Shown piece by piece: positions 43,681 through 51,147 of a stretch of DNA of 64,000 bases (its first letter is position 1; every line of letters starts with the position of its first letter). Both the position numbers and the translations under genes were made by a program. The notes under the pieces are model-generated. The model made no database searches. It was not told where the DNA came from and saw only the letters and a program-made list of their open reading frames with translations. This DNA is from JBEKUY01 sp049514555. GTDB lineage: Bacteria > Acidobacteriota > Terriglobia > Acidiferrales > UBA7541. The stretch lies in contig JBEKUY010000002.1 in the NCBI GenBank assembly GCA_049514555.1, positions 476,069 through 540,068 of the forward strand, given 5' to 3'.

Positions 43681-44982
43681 ATGGCCACCCTTGCGAAACC
43701 CGCGGCGCCTCCCATGATGCCGCGCATCGCGCCGCGCGAAGACCTGAATCCCTTCCGCATCGCGCAGATCCAGTTTGACATGGCGGCGGAGTATTTGAAG
43801 CTCGAACCGGGGCTGCGACAAGTCTTGCGCATGCCCAAGCGCATCCTGGAAGTGTCCATCCCGACGAAGATGGACAACGGCCAGGTGAAGGTGTTCACCG
43901 GATTTCGAGTGCAGCACAACCTGGCGCTGGGACCGGCGAAGGGCGGCATCCGGTATCATCCGAACGTGACGCTCGACGAAGTGAAGGCGCTGGCGGCGTG
44001 GATGACGTGGAAGACGGCCACGGCGAACATCCCGTTCGGCGGAGCGAAGGGCGGAGTGATCTGTGACCCCAAGCGAATGTCGAAGGCTGAGCTTGAACGC
44101 ATGACGCGGCGCTACACGAGCGAGATTCTGCCGATCATTGGGCCGGACAAGGACATTCCCGCGCCGGACGTGTACACAGACGCGCAGACGATGGCGTGGA
44201 TCATGGACACGTATTCGATGACCGTGGGGTACACGGCGCACGGCGTGGTGACGGGCAAGCCGATTTCGTTGGGTGGGTCGCCCGGGCGGGCCGAAGCGAC
44301 GGCGCGCGGACTGCTCTTCGTCGTGGAAGAAGCCTGCAAGCTCAAGAGAATGTCGCTCCGAGGCGCGACGGTGGCGATCCAGGGATTCGGCAACGCGGGA
44401 TCGATCGCGGCGCGCCTGTTTGCGGAAAAGAAGGCCAAGATCATAGCCATCAGCGATTCGCGCGGAGGCGTGACCAATTCCCGCGGCATCGATCCGATGA
44501 AGGCCATCCGCTACAAAGAGCGCTCGGGCACCGTGGTGGGGATGCCGGGGGCGTCGCGAACCTCAAACGACGACCTGCTGACGATGAAGTGCGACATCCT
44601 CATCCCGGCGGCACTCGAGAACGTGATCACTCTGCACAACGCCGACCAGATCAAGGCCAAGATCGTCGCCGAGGCGGCCAACGGCCCCACCACGCCGCAC
44701 GCCGATGAAGTGCTGGCCCGGCGCGGAATCACCGTGCTGCCCGATATTCTGGCGAACGCGGGTGGCGTAACGGTGAGCTACCTGGAGTGGGCGCAAAATC
44801 TGCAGGGGCTCATGTGGGACGAGGCGGAAGTGAACGCGCGCCTGCAAAAGGTGATGGTGCGGGCGTTCGGCGACGTGATTGAGACCATGCGGAAGTACCA
44901 CACGCATCCGCGCGCCGGCGCGATGATCTTAGCCGTCGGCCGCGTCGCGGAAGCGACGCTCGTCCGCGGTTTGTTCCCGTGA
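43681..44982 (+). CDS. gdhA: Glutamate dehydrogenase (Glu/Leu/Phe/Val family)
   Basis: The 433-aa enzyme interconverts glutamate and 2-oxoglutarate with ammonia. The substrate pocket is seen in LGPAKGGIRYHPNV and IPFGGAKGGVICDP (with catalytic Lys), and IPAPDVYTDAQTMAWIMDTY follows. The NAD(P) site is GFGNAGSIAARLFAEK. Cofactor preference cannot be assigned safely. ATG at 43681 follows GGAGGA; an earlier ATG at 43660 in the same frame has no ribosome binding site. Confidence 0.94.
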   Translation: MATLAKPAAPPMMPRIAPREDLNPFRIAQIQFDMAAEYLKLEPGLRQVLRMPKRILEVSIPTKMDNGQVKVFTGFRVQHNLALGPAKGGIRYHPNVTLDEVKALAAWMTWKTATANIPFGGAKGGVICDPKRMSKAELERMTRRYTSEILPIIGPDKDIPAPDVYTDAQTMAWIMDTYSMTVGYTAHGVVTGKPISLGGSPGRAEATARGLLFVVEEACKLKRMSLRGATVAIQGFGNAGSIAARLFAEKKAKIIAISDSRGGVTNSRGIDPMKAIRYKERSGTVVGMPGASRTSNDDLLTMKCDILIPAALENVITLHNADQIKAKIVAEAANGPTTPHADEVLARRGITVLPDILANAGGVTVSYLEWAQNLQGLMWDEAEVNARLQKVMVRAFGDVIETMRKYHTHPRAGAMILAVGRVAEATLVRGLFP

Positions 44983-45151
44983 GATGACGTCTGTTCTTCG
45001 GTGTTGTCACGAGCCACTGGATCGTAGCGGACCTGATTTCTGATTCCGCCGGCAATCTTCAGCCCTGAAGACCCGAGCTGCAGATTTTCCCACGCACGGG
45101 TGAGCCAACTTTCTTCTTGCGTTGAGGAAAACATTGCGCGTACATTCGCGG

Positions 45152-45185
45152 GTGCCGGTCCGCTTCGCGCGCGACCGGCACTTTT
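45152..45185 (+). terminator. Intrinsic terminator after gdhA
   Basis: GTGCCGGTC and its complement form a 9-bp stem with a 12-base loop followed by TTTT, 170 bases after the gdhA stop and 40 bases before thiD. Confidence 0.6.
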
Positions 45186-45224
45186 CGCATCGAGCGCGCG
45201 GAGAGTGGCAAGCGAAATGGAAAG

Positions 45225-46103
45225 ATGAACGGTCACCCGAATTCAACGCCGCCAATCCTGCTGACGATTGCGGGCTTTGACCCATCCTGCGGCGCCGGCA
45301 CAGCCGCGGACTTGAAAACTTTCGCCGCGCACGGCTGCTACGGTATTGCAGCCGTCACGGCGTTGACCGTGCAAACGACGCAGGGCGTCGAGGCCGTGCA
45401 CGCAACGCCCGCGGCGGAGCTGCGCGCGCAACTCGAAGCGCTGGTGAACGATTCTGAAATTGCGGCCGTGAAGATCGGGATGCTCGCCAACCGCGGCAAC
45501 GCCGCCGTCGTCGCGGAATTTCTCGACGCGCACAAATTCGCTCACGTCGTGCTCGATCCGGTGATGAAATCCTCGGGCGGCTCGGACCTGGTCGATGCTT
45601 CCGGCGCGAAGTACATCGCCGCGGAACTGATGAAGCGCGCCAGCGTCATCACGCCGAACATTGCCGAGGCCGAGGTGCTGAGCGGTTTGACGGTGACCGA
45701 TACGGCGGGGATGGAAGCGGCGGCGCGGAAGCTCGTGGAGATGGGCGCGCGAGCGGTGATCGTGAAGGGCGGCCACACCGAGCGCGCCGTGGATGTTCTC
45801 TTCGATGGGACTGAAGCGATCATGCTTGGCGGTGACCGCCTTCACAACGAAAATACGCACGGGACCGGCTGCACGTTTGCCTCGGCCATTACCGCGGAAC
45901 TGGCGCTCGGCCGCGGCCTGAGTGAAGCCGCCATGCTGGCAAAGGCCTACGTCACCAAGGCGATTGAGAGAAGCTACCCGGTCGGGCACGGGCGCGTACC
46001 CCTCGACCATTTTTACCGGCTGAGAATTGAACCGCCGGCGCGCGGCGTCCACGAATTGCCGCAGCACGGAATGCATCCTGCCGCCGAACCCGCCGCTCAG
46101 TAA
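45225..46103 (+). CDS. thiD: Hydroxymethylpyrimidine/phosphomethylpyrimidine kinase
   Basis: The 292-aa enzyme phosphorylates HMP and HMP-P for thiamine synthesis. It has the ribokinase-like motif LTIAGFDPSCGAGTAADLKTF, the PVMKSSGG loop (VLDPVMKSSGGSDLV), and the anion hole NTHGTGCTFASAI. No TPP riboswitch was recognised in the 240 bases upstream. The C-terminal 25 residues, beyond the usual 266, are a His/Pro-rich tail (RGVHELPQHGMHPAAEPAAQ). Confidence 0.93.
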   Translation: MNGHPNSTPPILLTIAGFDPSCGAGTAADLKTFAAHGCYGIAAVTALTVQTTQGVEAVHATPAAELRAQLEALVNDSEIAAVKIGMLANRGNAAVVAEFLDAHKFAHVVLDPVMKSSGGSDLVDASGAKYIAAELMKRASVITPNIAEAEVLSGLTVTDTAGMEAAARKLVEMGARAVIVKGGHTERAVDVLFDGTEAIMLGGDRLHNENTHGTGCTFASAITAELALGRGLSEAAMLAKAYVTKAIERSYPVGHGRVPLDHFYRLRIEPPARGVHELPQHGMHPAAEPAAQ

Positions 46104-46114
46104 GAAGAATTCGT

Positions 46115-46244
46115 CACAGAGACACCGAGCACACAGAGGGAAAACCTTGTCTGCGGGGAAACTATGAAACACAAGTTCGCGCATAGCCAAACAGGAGAAT
46201 AGGTATCGCTCTTATCTTTTCTGCGTGATCTCTGTGTCTCTGTG
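46115..46244. repeat. Extragenic inverted repeat between thiD and pyrC
   Basis: CACAGAGACACCGAG (46115-46129) pairs with CTCTGTGTCTCTGTG (46230-46244), one mismatch in 15. This CACAGAGACACAGAG type recurs between genes of many environmental bacteria, and here it separates convergent genes. Confidence 0.5.
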
Positions 46245-46250
46245 GCTTTC

Positions 46251-47540
46251 TTATCGCTTGAAGGCGAAGCGGCCGGCGACGACGGTCGCCATCGGCGCGC
46301 TGCGGAATCTTCGCCCATCGAAGGGGGAATTGCGCGACTTACTGGCGGATTCATCCACCTTGTAGGTCCAGGCGTGTTCGGTGGAAAAGATCGTCAGGTC
46401 AGCGGGTTCTCCGGCGGCGAGCTTGCGTTCGATGCCGAGCACGCGCGCCGGGCCCAAGGTGAAAAGCTCGACGACGCGCAGGAGCGGAATGCGTCCGGTG
46501 TGAACGAGCTGCTCGAGTGCAAGTGGGAGCGCAGTCTCGAAGCCGGTGATGCCGAAGGGCGCGCGGTCGAATTCCACGTCCTTGAGGGCGGGCTCGTGGG
46601 GCGCGTGATCGGTAGCGATGGCATCCACGGAGCCGTCAGCGAGCCCCAGCAGAAGCGCTTCGCGGTCTTCGCGCGAGGCCAGCGGCGGATTCATCTTGTA
46701 GCGCGAGTCGTACTGCACGTCCTCGTCGGTGAGAGTGAAATGGTGCGGCGTGACCTCGCAGGTGACATGCAGGCCGCGCTGGCGCGCCCAGCGGACCTGT
46801 TCGAGAGAAGCACTGGCGGAGAGGTGTGCGATGTGCAGGCGCGCCCCGGTGAGCTCGGCGAGTTGCACGTCGCGCGCGACGCAGATGGATTCGGCGGCCG
46901 CGGGCATGCCGCTCAGTCCAAGCCGCATGGCGGTGACGCCTTCGCGCATGACCGCGCCGGCGGCCAGCGAAACGTCTTCGGCATGCTCGATGACGGGAAG
47001 ATCGAGCGCGCGGCAATACTCCATCACCTGGCGCATGAGCTTGGCGGATGCCACGGGCTTGCCATCGTCGCTGACGGCTACGATGCCGGCCTGCTTCATC
47101 GCGGCGATTTCAGCGATGGCTTCGCCCTTGCTCGAAAGCGAAGCGGCGCCGATCGGCCAGACGCGGACACCGCCGTTCTTTGCAGCGGCGCGCGCACGGT
47201 CGAGGATAAAGCGCGTGACCGAGGCGCTGTCGTTGACGGGCCGGGTGTTGGGCATGCAGCAAATCGCCGTGAAGCCGCCGTGGGCGGCGGCGCGCATCCC
47301 CGTCTCGATGGTTTCCGAAGATTCCTGCCCCGGCTCGCGCAAGTGGCAGTGGAGATCGATGAATCCGGGGGCCACGATGAGGCCGGCGGCGTCGAAAATC
47401 TCCAGGCCCTGCTGCGAGGCGCGCGAGATCTGCCCCGGACGGGCGAGTTCGGCGATGCGGTCGCCATCGAGAAGCACGTCGAGCGGCGCATCCGTCTTGC
47501 TCGCGGGATCGAGGACTCGGCCGTTCTTAATCAGAAGCAT
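46251..47540 (-). CDS. pyrC: Dihydroorotase
   Basis: The 429-aa amidohydrolase cyclises carbamoyl aspartate. It shows the metal-binding DLHCHLREPGQ near residue 58, TPHHFTLTDED and IATDHAPHE, all family hallmarks. The length fits the class I (multifunctional-type) dihydroorotase. ATG at 47540 overlaps the pyrB stop by 14 bases. It is the last of pyrR-pyrB-pyrC. Confidence 0.95.
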   Translation of the reverse strand: MLLIKNGRVLDPASKTDAPLDVLLDGDRIAELARPGQISRASQQGLEIFDAAGLIVAPGFIDLHCHLREPGQESSETIETGMRAAAHGGFTAICCMPNTRPVNDSASVTRFILDRARAAAKNGGVRVWPIGAASLSSKGEAIAEIAAMKQAGIVAVSDDGKPVASAKLMRQVMEYCRALDLPVIEHAEDVSLAAGAVMREGVTAMRLGLSGMPAAAESICVARDVQLAELTGARLHIAHLSASASLEQVRWARQRGLHVTCEVTPHHFTLTDEDVQYDSRYKMNPPLASREDREALLLGLADGSVDAIATDHAPHEPALKDVEFDRAPFGITGFETALPLALEQLVHTGRIPLLRVVELFTLGPARVLGIERKLAAGEPADLTIFSTEHAWTYKVDESASKSRNSPFDGRRFRSAPMATVVAGRFAFKR

Positions 47541-48522
47541 GCTTGGATCCCTTTGCCTGATGCTTTCGTGCCGCAGGCGCGGATTCTTCGCTGGCGGTGC
47601 CCATGAGCAGAAAAAGGAGCGCCATGCGCACGGCCACTCCGTTGCTCACCTGTTCGAGGACGCAGGACTGAGGCCCGTCGGCAACTTCCGGAGAAATCTC
47701 GATGCCGCGGTTTAGCGGGCCGGGATGAAGGACCACAGCGTCCGGCTTTGCGCGGCGGAGACGCTCCGGAGTGAGCTGGTAAAGCATGATGTACTCATCG
47801 AGCGGCAGAGGAGGCTCGTGGAGGCGCTCCATTTGTACGCGGAGGGCGATGATCGCGTCGGCTCCGTCGAGCGCTTCCTCGATGCGAGTCGCGCGCCGAA
47901 TCGCGCAGCCCGCCGGGCCGATCTGCTCGAGCTCGGGAGGAACCCACATCGGAGGTCCGCAAAGCGTGAAGCGGCAGCCGAATTTCCCGAGCAGGTGAAT
48001 GTCGGATCGCGCCACGCGGCTGTGCAAGATGTCGCCGAGGATGACGACGTGCAGCCCTTCGATCGTGCCGCGCCGGTCGCGAATCGTGAGCGCGTCGAGG
48101 AGCCCCTGCGAGGGATGCTCGTGGGTCCCATCGCCGGCGTTGATAACAGGAATCTCGAGATGCCGCGCCACGAAATCGGCGGCGCCGGAGGCGCTATGGC
48201 GCACCACCAAGCAGTCCGGCCTCATGGCATCGAGTGTGTGGACCGTGTCCAGGAGGGACTCGCCCTTCTTGACGCTCGAGGCCTCGGCCTGGAGGTTCAT
48301 TGTGTCGGCGCCCAGGCGCGCGGCGGCGGTGCCGAAGCTGATGCGCGTGCGCGTGGAATTCTCGAAGAAGGCCAGGGCCACGGTCTTGCCGCGCAGGGCC
48401 GCGAGCTTTTTGAGAGGATGGCGCTGAATTTCCTGGAAGGACTTGCTCTGATCGAGGAGAAAAGTGAGCTGTTCCGCCGGAAGCGGCTCGAGGGCGAGCA
48501 GATGGTGGAATCGCGGCGTCAC
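47527..48522 (-). CDS. pyrB: Aspartate carbamoyltransferase catalytic subunit
   Basis: The 331-aa enzyme makes N-carbamoyl-L-aspartate. Carbamoyl-phosphate binding is shown by FENSTRTRISF, with HPSQGLLDALTIRDRRG and LHPGPLNRGIEISPEVAD. No regulatory subunit gene pyrI is adjacent, as in many bacteria using the pyrBC pair. GTG at 48522 overlaps the pyrR stop by four bases. Confidence 0.95.
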   Translation of the reverse strand: MTPRFHHLLALEPLPAEQLTFLLDQSKSFQEIQRHPLKKLAALRGKTVALAFFENSTRTRISFGTAAARLGADTMNLQAEASSVKKGESLLDTVHTLDAMRPDCLVVRHSASGAADFVARHLEIPVINAGDGTHEHPSQGLLDALTIRDRRGTIEGLHVVILGDILHSRVARSDIHLLGKFGCRFTLCGPPMWVPPELEQIGPAGCAIRRATRIEEALDGADAIIALRVQMERLHEPPLPLDEYIMLYQLTPERLRRAKPDAVVLHPGPLNRGIEISPEVADGPQSCVLEQVSNGVAVRMALLFLLMGTASEESAPAARKHQAKGSKHASD

Positions 48523-49082
48523 ACGTCTCCCTTTCCCGCGACGCGATCCATGAGCACGACGCGCTCTTCGTTGTCCACCTCGCGGAGGCGGACCTCAATC
48601 ATCTCGGTCTCGGAGGTTTGCATGGTGCGGCCGATGAAAGTGGCTTCGATGGGCATTTCACGGTGGCCGCGGTCGATGAGCGCGCAAAGGCGGATGCGGC
48701 GCGGGCGGCCAAGGTCGAACAGACCGTTGATGGCGGCGCGGATCGTGCGCCCGGTGTAGAGCACGTCGTCGACGAGGATGAGATCCATGTCGTCCACCGT
48801 GAAAGCAATATCGGAAGACTGCAGGACGGCTTGCGACGCGATCCTGGAGAGATCGTCGCGATAGAGTGTGATGTCCAAGGTGCCGACGGGAACCTCGACG
48901 CCGTCAATACCGCGCATGGCGCGCGCGATGCGCTGCGCCAGGGGCACGCCGCGGCGGCGTATGCCGATGAGGGCGAGGTCCTTGGTGCCGCCGCTCTTCT
49001 CGACAATCTCATGGGCAAGCCGCTGAACAGTCCGGTCGATTTCAGCGGCGGACATGAGCTGGGCCTTTTCGGCGATGTGCAT
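48519..49082 (-). CDS. pyrR: PyrR regulator / uracil phosphoribosyltransferase
   Basis: The 187-aa protein has the PRPP-binding loop LILVDDVLYTGRTIRAAI and ARAMRGIDGVEVPVGTLDITL, characteristic of PyrR, which senses UMP or PRPP and represses pyr transcription by attenuation in Gram-positive bacteria. In this organism a leader attenuator is not obvious in the 133 bases upstream, so the mechanism may differ. It is the first gene of the minus-strand pyr operon. Confidence 0.94.
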   Translation of the reverse strand: MHIAEKAQLMSAAEIDRTVQRLAHEIVEKSGGTKDLALIGIRRRGVPLAQRIARAMRGIDGVEVPVGTLDITLYRDDLSRIASQAVLQSSDIAFTVDDMDLILVDDVLYTGRTIRAAINGLFDLGRPRRIRLCALIDRGHREMPIEATFIGRTMQTSETEMIEVRLREVDNEERVVLMDRVAGKGDV

Positions 49083-49215
49083 GGCCGCGTAATCCTAGCA
49101 CAAGCGGCGGGACTGCGGCAGCGACAGAGAGCGGATTCGTCGAGCCAGTCGAGGGGGCCGTGAAGCGGCTCAGATTATTGCGCCACCCGGTGCTTCGTGT
49201 GGTAGACTCACTGCA

Positions 49216-49776
49216 GTGCACGTTCCAGCCGCAGTGGAACTGGGCGTCCAAGGGGGCGCGCTGCGCCTTCGGAATCCTATCGTCTCTGCCCGCGGAACCT
49301 TCGCCCCCGGTCTCGAACTAGCTCCTCTCGTCCATCTGAATCACCTTGGCGCGCTCGTCGTCAAAGTGCCTTTGCGCGAGCCGGTGGAAGGCGCGCCCGC
49401 ACCGCGGCTGTGTGAGACTCCGTCGGAAATGCTGAACGCCGTCGGCCTGCGGAACATCGGAGTACGGGCGTTGGTTAGGGAAAAGCTGCCGGAGCTGCGC
49501 AAGTACGACACTGCAGTGGTGGCGAATGTTGTGGCTGCACGATCGAGGACTACAGCGAGGTGATCCGCGTGCTCAAGGATGCTGATTAGCTGGCGGCGTG
49601 CGATGTGAGTGGCTCGGGCCCGAACGTGAAGGGGGTACGCAGTTCAGAACTGAAGCGGGGCAGACCGCCCCGGAGGATGTCTTGGAATACCTGACCGTAG
49701 GTGCAACCGCCGTACAGGTAGGCGAGGCCAGCTTCACTGACCAACTGGCCACGGGGAGTATCGCCGACGTGCTGTA
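49216..49776 (+). pseudogene. pyrD: Dihydroorotate dehydrogenase remnant with deletion and frame disruption
   Basis: GTG at 49216 opens a PyrD-like start (LRLRNPIVSARGTFAPGLEL, RLCETPSEMLNAVGLRNIGV), continuing to AVVANV near 49530. There the frame shifts: the match (GCTIEDYSEVIRVLKDAD) goes on in another frame, then meets a TAG stop, and SGSGPNVKG looks like a decayed NISCPNVKGG. Most of the FMN-binding core is missing, but the C-terminal signature (EDVLEYLTVGATAVQVGEAS) reappears at about 49669 and ends at 49776. The whole is 561 bases where an intact gene needs about 900. It is a pseudogene, so another pyrD must exist if the cell makes its own UMP. Confidence 0.85.
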
Positions 49777-49845
49777 GCGCCTTTGTTTAGGATTTAAGGT
49801 TTTTAATATCAACGAGTTGAGAGCAATTCTAAGCGAAGAAAGTAC

Positions 49846-49874
49846 TTGACCTAAGGGACAGGTTGTGGTACTAT
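49846..49874 (+). promoter_or_regulatory. Sigma70-type promoter for rlpA
   Basis: TTGACC (49846-49851), exactly 17 bases, TACTAT (49869-49874). The likely start site is around 49881, five bases before the ATG at 49886, so the mRNA would be almost leaderless, or translation begins further inside. Confidence 0.6.
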
Positions 49875-49885
49875 TTTTGGGATAT

Positions 49886-50353
49886 ATGTTGCAGGCCAAA
49901 CACACTATTCGGCAGACGCTGTTCATGAGCTGGGCCGCATTTCGCTGGCTGGCCTTGATGTTCGTCATCGCGCCGGTGGTGGAGGCGCCGTTGGTGGCTC
50001 ATTTGAGCGAGCCCGTGAGGCCTATAAAGGTCTGGATGGGCAATGCGAGCTGGTACGGACCAAGGTTTGAAGGAAGGACGACGGCCAACGGCGAACGGTA
50101 TGATTGCGAAGCACTTACTGCGGCGCACCCCACTCTTCCTTTTGGGTCGCTCGTCAGGATAGTGAACCCTCAATCAGGCCGGTATCAGCTTGTGCGCGTC
50201 AACGACCGCGGCCCTTACCTTGAGGGGCGGGAGATTGACGTTTCTCTGCGGGTAGCTCGCAACCTCGGGCTTGTCAGCAGAGGGGTGGTCCGAGTACGAT
50301 TGGAACTCATAGCTTTGCCTAACGCCAGTGACCCCGAGGGACAAGCCCGCTAG
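49886..50353 (+). CDS. rlpA: RlpA-like exported double-psi beta-barrel protein
   Basis: The 155-aa product has an N-terminal hydrophobic leader (SWAAFRWLALMFVIAPVVEA) and an RlpA domain: GNASWYGPRFEGRTTANGERYD and VRVNDRGPYLEGREIDVSLR. The Asp in VNDRGPY and the GxxS/YG region match the lytic-transglycosylase site of the RlpA group, which cleaves denuded glycan at division septa. No SPOR domain follows, so it is a short version. The start at 49886 is chosen because the promoter excludes the GTG at 49865; ATG at 49926 is possible. Confidence 0.85.
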   Translation: MLQAKHTIRQTLFMSWAAFRWLALMFVIAPVVEAPLVAHLSEPVRPIKVWMGNASWYGPRFEGRTTANGERYDCEALTAAHPTLPFGSLVRIVNPQSGRYQLVRVNDRGPYLEGREIDVSLRVARNLGLVSRGVVRVRLELIALPNASDPEGQAR

Positions 50354-51065
50354 CCGCCTCATTGTAGCACTCGATTTCGATTCCCTTCCTCGCGCTCTAG
50401 ACCTAGCCAAGAAACTTGCGGGTCTGGGTGTCATGTTTAAGATTGGAAGCCAGTTATACACATCAGAGGGGCCGCGGGCGATGAGCGAGATGGCCGCCCT
50501 CGGTGCCGGCATCTTCCTGGACCTGAAATATCACGACATCCCCAATACTGTGGCTGGGGCTGTGCTGACTGCGGCCGGCATGCCGGGTGTGGAGCTCATC
50601 AACGTCCACGCGCTGGGGGGCCGTGCGATGCTGGAAGCCGCGGCGCAGGCCATTCGGGCCGGCCAACCTGTCGGAGCAGAGGGACCGCGGTTGCTGGCGG
50701 TTACGATCTTGACCAGCATGGACCAAAAGGCCATGGCCGAGGTGGGGATTAGTGGTTCGCCATCTAGGGGGGCCGTGCGGTTGGCGACGCTCGCGAAGAA
50801 ATCCGGAGTGGACGGTGTGGTGGCCTCAGTGAAAGAGGCCCGTTTGATCCGCAAGGCCTGCGGCAAGAGCTTCCTCATTGTCACTCCGGGAGTACGTCCG
50901 GCGACAGGAGAAAAGGTGAAGAAGGACGACCAATCGCGGGTGGCCACCCCGGCGGAAGCCATTCAGGCCGGGGCGGACTACATCGTGGTGGGCCGGCCGA
51001 TCACGGGCGCGGCGGATCCCCGGGCCGCCACGCAAGCCATCCTCGAAGAATTCCAAAAGGCATGA
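50328..51065 (+). CDS. pyrF: Orotidine-5'-phosphate decarboxylase
   Basis: The 245-aa enzyme is the last step to UMP. The active-site array appears as FLDLKYHDIPNTVAGAV (DxKxxD type); VALDFDS near residue 13 and TPGVRPATGEK near the end are also typical of the short, E. coli-type enzyme. GTG at 50328 overlaps the rlpA end by 26 bases. The pyrF gene is intact although the neighbouring pyrD is not. Confidence 0.95.
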   Translation: MTPRDKPASRLIVALDFDSLPRALDLAKKLAGLGVMFKIGSQLYTSEGPRAMSEMAALGAGIFLDLKYHDIPNTVAGAVLTAAGMPGVELINVHALGGRAMLEAAAQAIRAGQPVGAEGPRLLAVTILTSMDQKAMAEVGISGSPSRGAVRLATLAKKSGVDGVVASVKEARLIRKACGKSFLIVTPGVRPATGEKVKKDDQSRVATPAEAIQAGADYIVVGRPITGAADPRAATQAILEEFQKA

Positions 51066-51147
51066 TGGCGCACGCGTTTGACGCTGTGCTTTTCCTTCAG
51101 CAGGTTTGCCTCGTAGTCTGTTCTCCCCAGTTTTAGCGGAAGGCTCT

